Shown: in pieces, positions 63,559 to 64,000 of the stretch | Layout: each line of letters opens with the position of its first letter | How positions within the stretch are numbered: position 1 is the stretch's first letter | Notes under the pieces: generated by a model | What the model was told of the DNA's origin: nothing | What the model saw: the letters and a program-made list of their open reading frames with translations, nothing else | The model's database searches: none | Assembly (NCBI GenBank): GCA_016794425.1 | Contig: JAEUHR010000058.1 | Span: 1-64,000, forward strand | Direction of reading: 5' to 3' | DNA from: Planctomycetota bacterium | GTDB lineage: Bacteria; Planctomycetota; UBA1135; UBA2386 | DNA: 64,000 nt | Made by a program: the position numbers and the translations under genes

Positions 63559-64000
63559 ATGGCCACCTCCCCGCCGCCGCGCCCGTACGACCTCGATGCG
63601 CTCGAGTTCCACGTCGTGCGCACGCTGCTGTTCGAGCGGCTCGCGTCGCCGCTCGGGCGCTCGGCGGTCGAGGTGCTGGAGCCCTGCGCCGACGCCACCA
63701 CGGCGGTTCGTGCCCACACGGCGACCGCCGCGCTGGCGGAGCGGCTGCGCGACGGCGGCGAACTGCCGCTGACCGGGGCGATCGAGGTGCGTTCCTGGCT
63801 CGGCGCGTTCTTCGGCAGCGAACACGTGCTGCAGACCAAGGACCTGGCCGACCTGAAGCGGCTGCTGCGCGCCGCCGAACGCTGCCGCCGCTGGTTCCTG
63901 GCCGGCACGCCCGCGCTGGCAGCGTTCGCGACCGGCGCGCCGGACGTCGACGATCTGGTCGGGGAGCTCGAACAGCTGATCGACGACCGCGGCGAGGTGC
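63559..64000 (+). CDS. mutS2: Endonuclease MutS2, N-terminal part (continues beyond window)
   Basis: 147 codons are present and the frame runs off the window end. The N-terminus matches MutS2 rather than MutS: LDALEFHVVRTLLFERLASP, GRSAVEVLEPCADATTAVRA, LPLTGAIEVRSWLG, TKDLADLKRLLRAAERCRRWF and VGELEQLIDDRGEV follow the helical lever region of the family. The ATPase and Smr domains would lie downstream. MutS2 acts on branched DNA or collided ribosomes in different species. A weak CAACAT box ends 8 nt before ATG. Confidence 0.85.
   Translation, partial: MATSPPPRPYDLDALEFHVVRTLLFERLASPLGRSAVEVLEPCADATTAVRAHTATAALAERLRDGGELPLTGAIEVRSWLGAFFGSEHVLQTKDLADLKRLLRAAERCRRWFLAGTPALAAFATGAPDVDDLVGELEQLIDDRGEV

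Overview
The window is very GC-rich (about 70% by eye) and densely coded, with almost no intergenic space. It looks like a Gram-negative, LPS-bearing bacterium of the Planctomycetota type. Reasons: KdsB, a WaaP-like kinase, an Mla lipid-transport operon and an outer-membrane barrel; a Ser/Thr kinase with TPRs beside an ECF sigma factor; secreted propeller-type repeat proteins; and many lipoproteins of no known family. The phylum call is an inference. I saw no rRNA, tRNA, CRISPR array, insertion sequence or prophage.

Layout. 2-5418 (+): ftsH (5' end missing)-cdaA-cdaR-glmM-tsaB, a c-di-AMP and cell-wall precursor operon. 5429-7105 (-): secreted regulatory-like domain protein. 7133-10958 (-): lipoprotein-kdsB-pyrG-two small membrane proteins. 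11068-15754 (+): Ser/Thr kinase, then a secreted protein coupled to an ECF sigma factor. 15744-16922 (-): secreted propeller-like protein. 17179-24624 (+): a four-gene electron-transfer operon: a fused Fe-S/FAD/b-type membrane oxidoreductase, a 23-heme cytochrome, an outer-membrane beta-barrel and a 19-heme cytochrome. 24634-27141 (-): secreted repeat protein. 27308-30808 (+): pyruvate carboxylase. 30943-36711 (+): sensory cluster of hybrid kinase, HDOD, FIST and hybrid kinase with Hpt; then a PhnD-like binding protein (36724-37596).

37588-44864 (-): hflX, nadB, secDF, rplS, trmD. 44968-46014 (+): ribE and a lipoprotein. 45995-47512 (-): cyanophycinase-like protein. 47637-52113 (+): small secreted protein, sigma-like factor, two tandem secreted paralogs, retropepsin-like lipoprotein. 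52151-53578 (-): secreted protein. 53691-54116 (+): DCC thiol oxidoreductase. 54138-58327 (-): WPLF-repeat lipoprotein-mlaE-mlaF-mlaD. 58503-61107 (+): trpS and two lipoproteins. 61122-61829 (-): WaaP-like kinase. 61948-62328 (+): HU-family protein. 62347-63510 (-): trans-sulfuration enzyme. 63559-64000 (+): start of mutS2.

Two signals run through the window. Many first-in-operon genes have a TAnnnT box 6-13 nt before the start codon and no Shine-Dalgarno, which suggests leaderless or near-leaderless mRNAs. Most junctions inside operons are ATGA, GTGA or TGATG overlaps. The clearest Shine-Dalgarno exceptions are the HU-family gene, which also has an untranslated leader with a 10-bp perfect stem, and the 47637-51223 secreted-protein cluster.

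The best candidate for a notable system is 17179-24624. Its gene content is what would be expected of a trans-envelope electron conduit: inner-membrane oxidoreductase, two giant multiheme cytochromes with 42 CxxCH sites in total, and a beta-barrel encoded between them.
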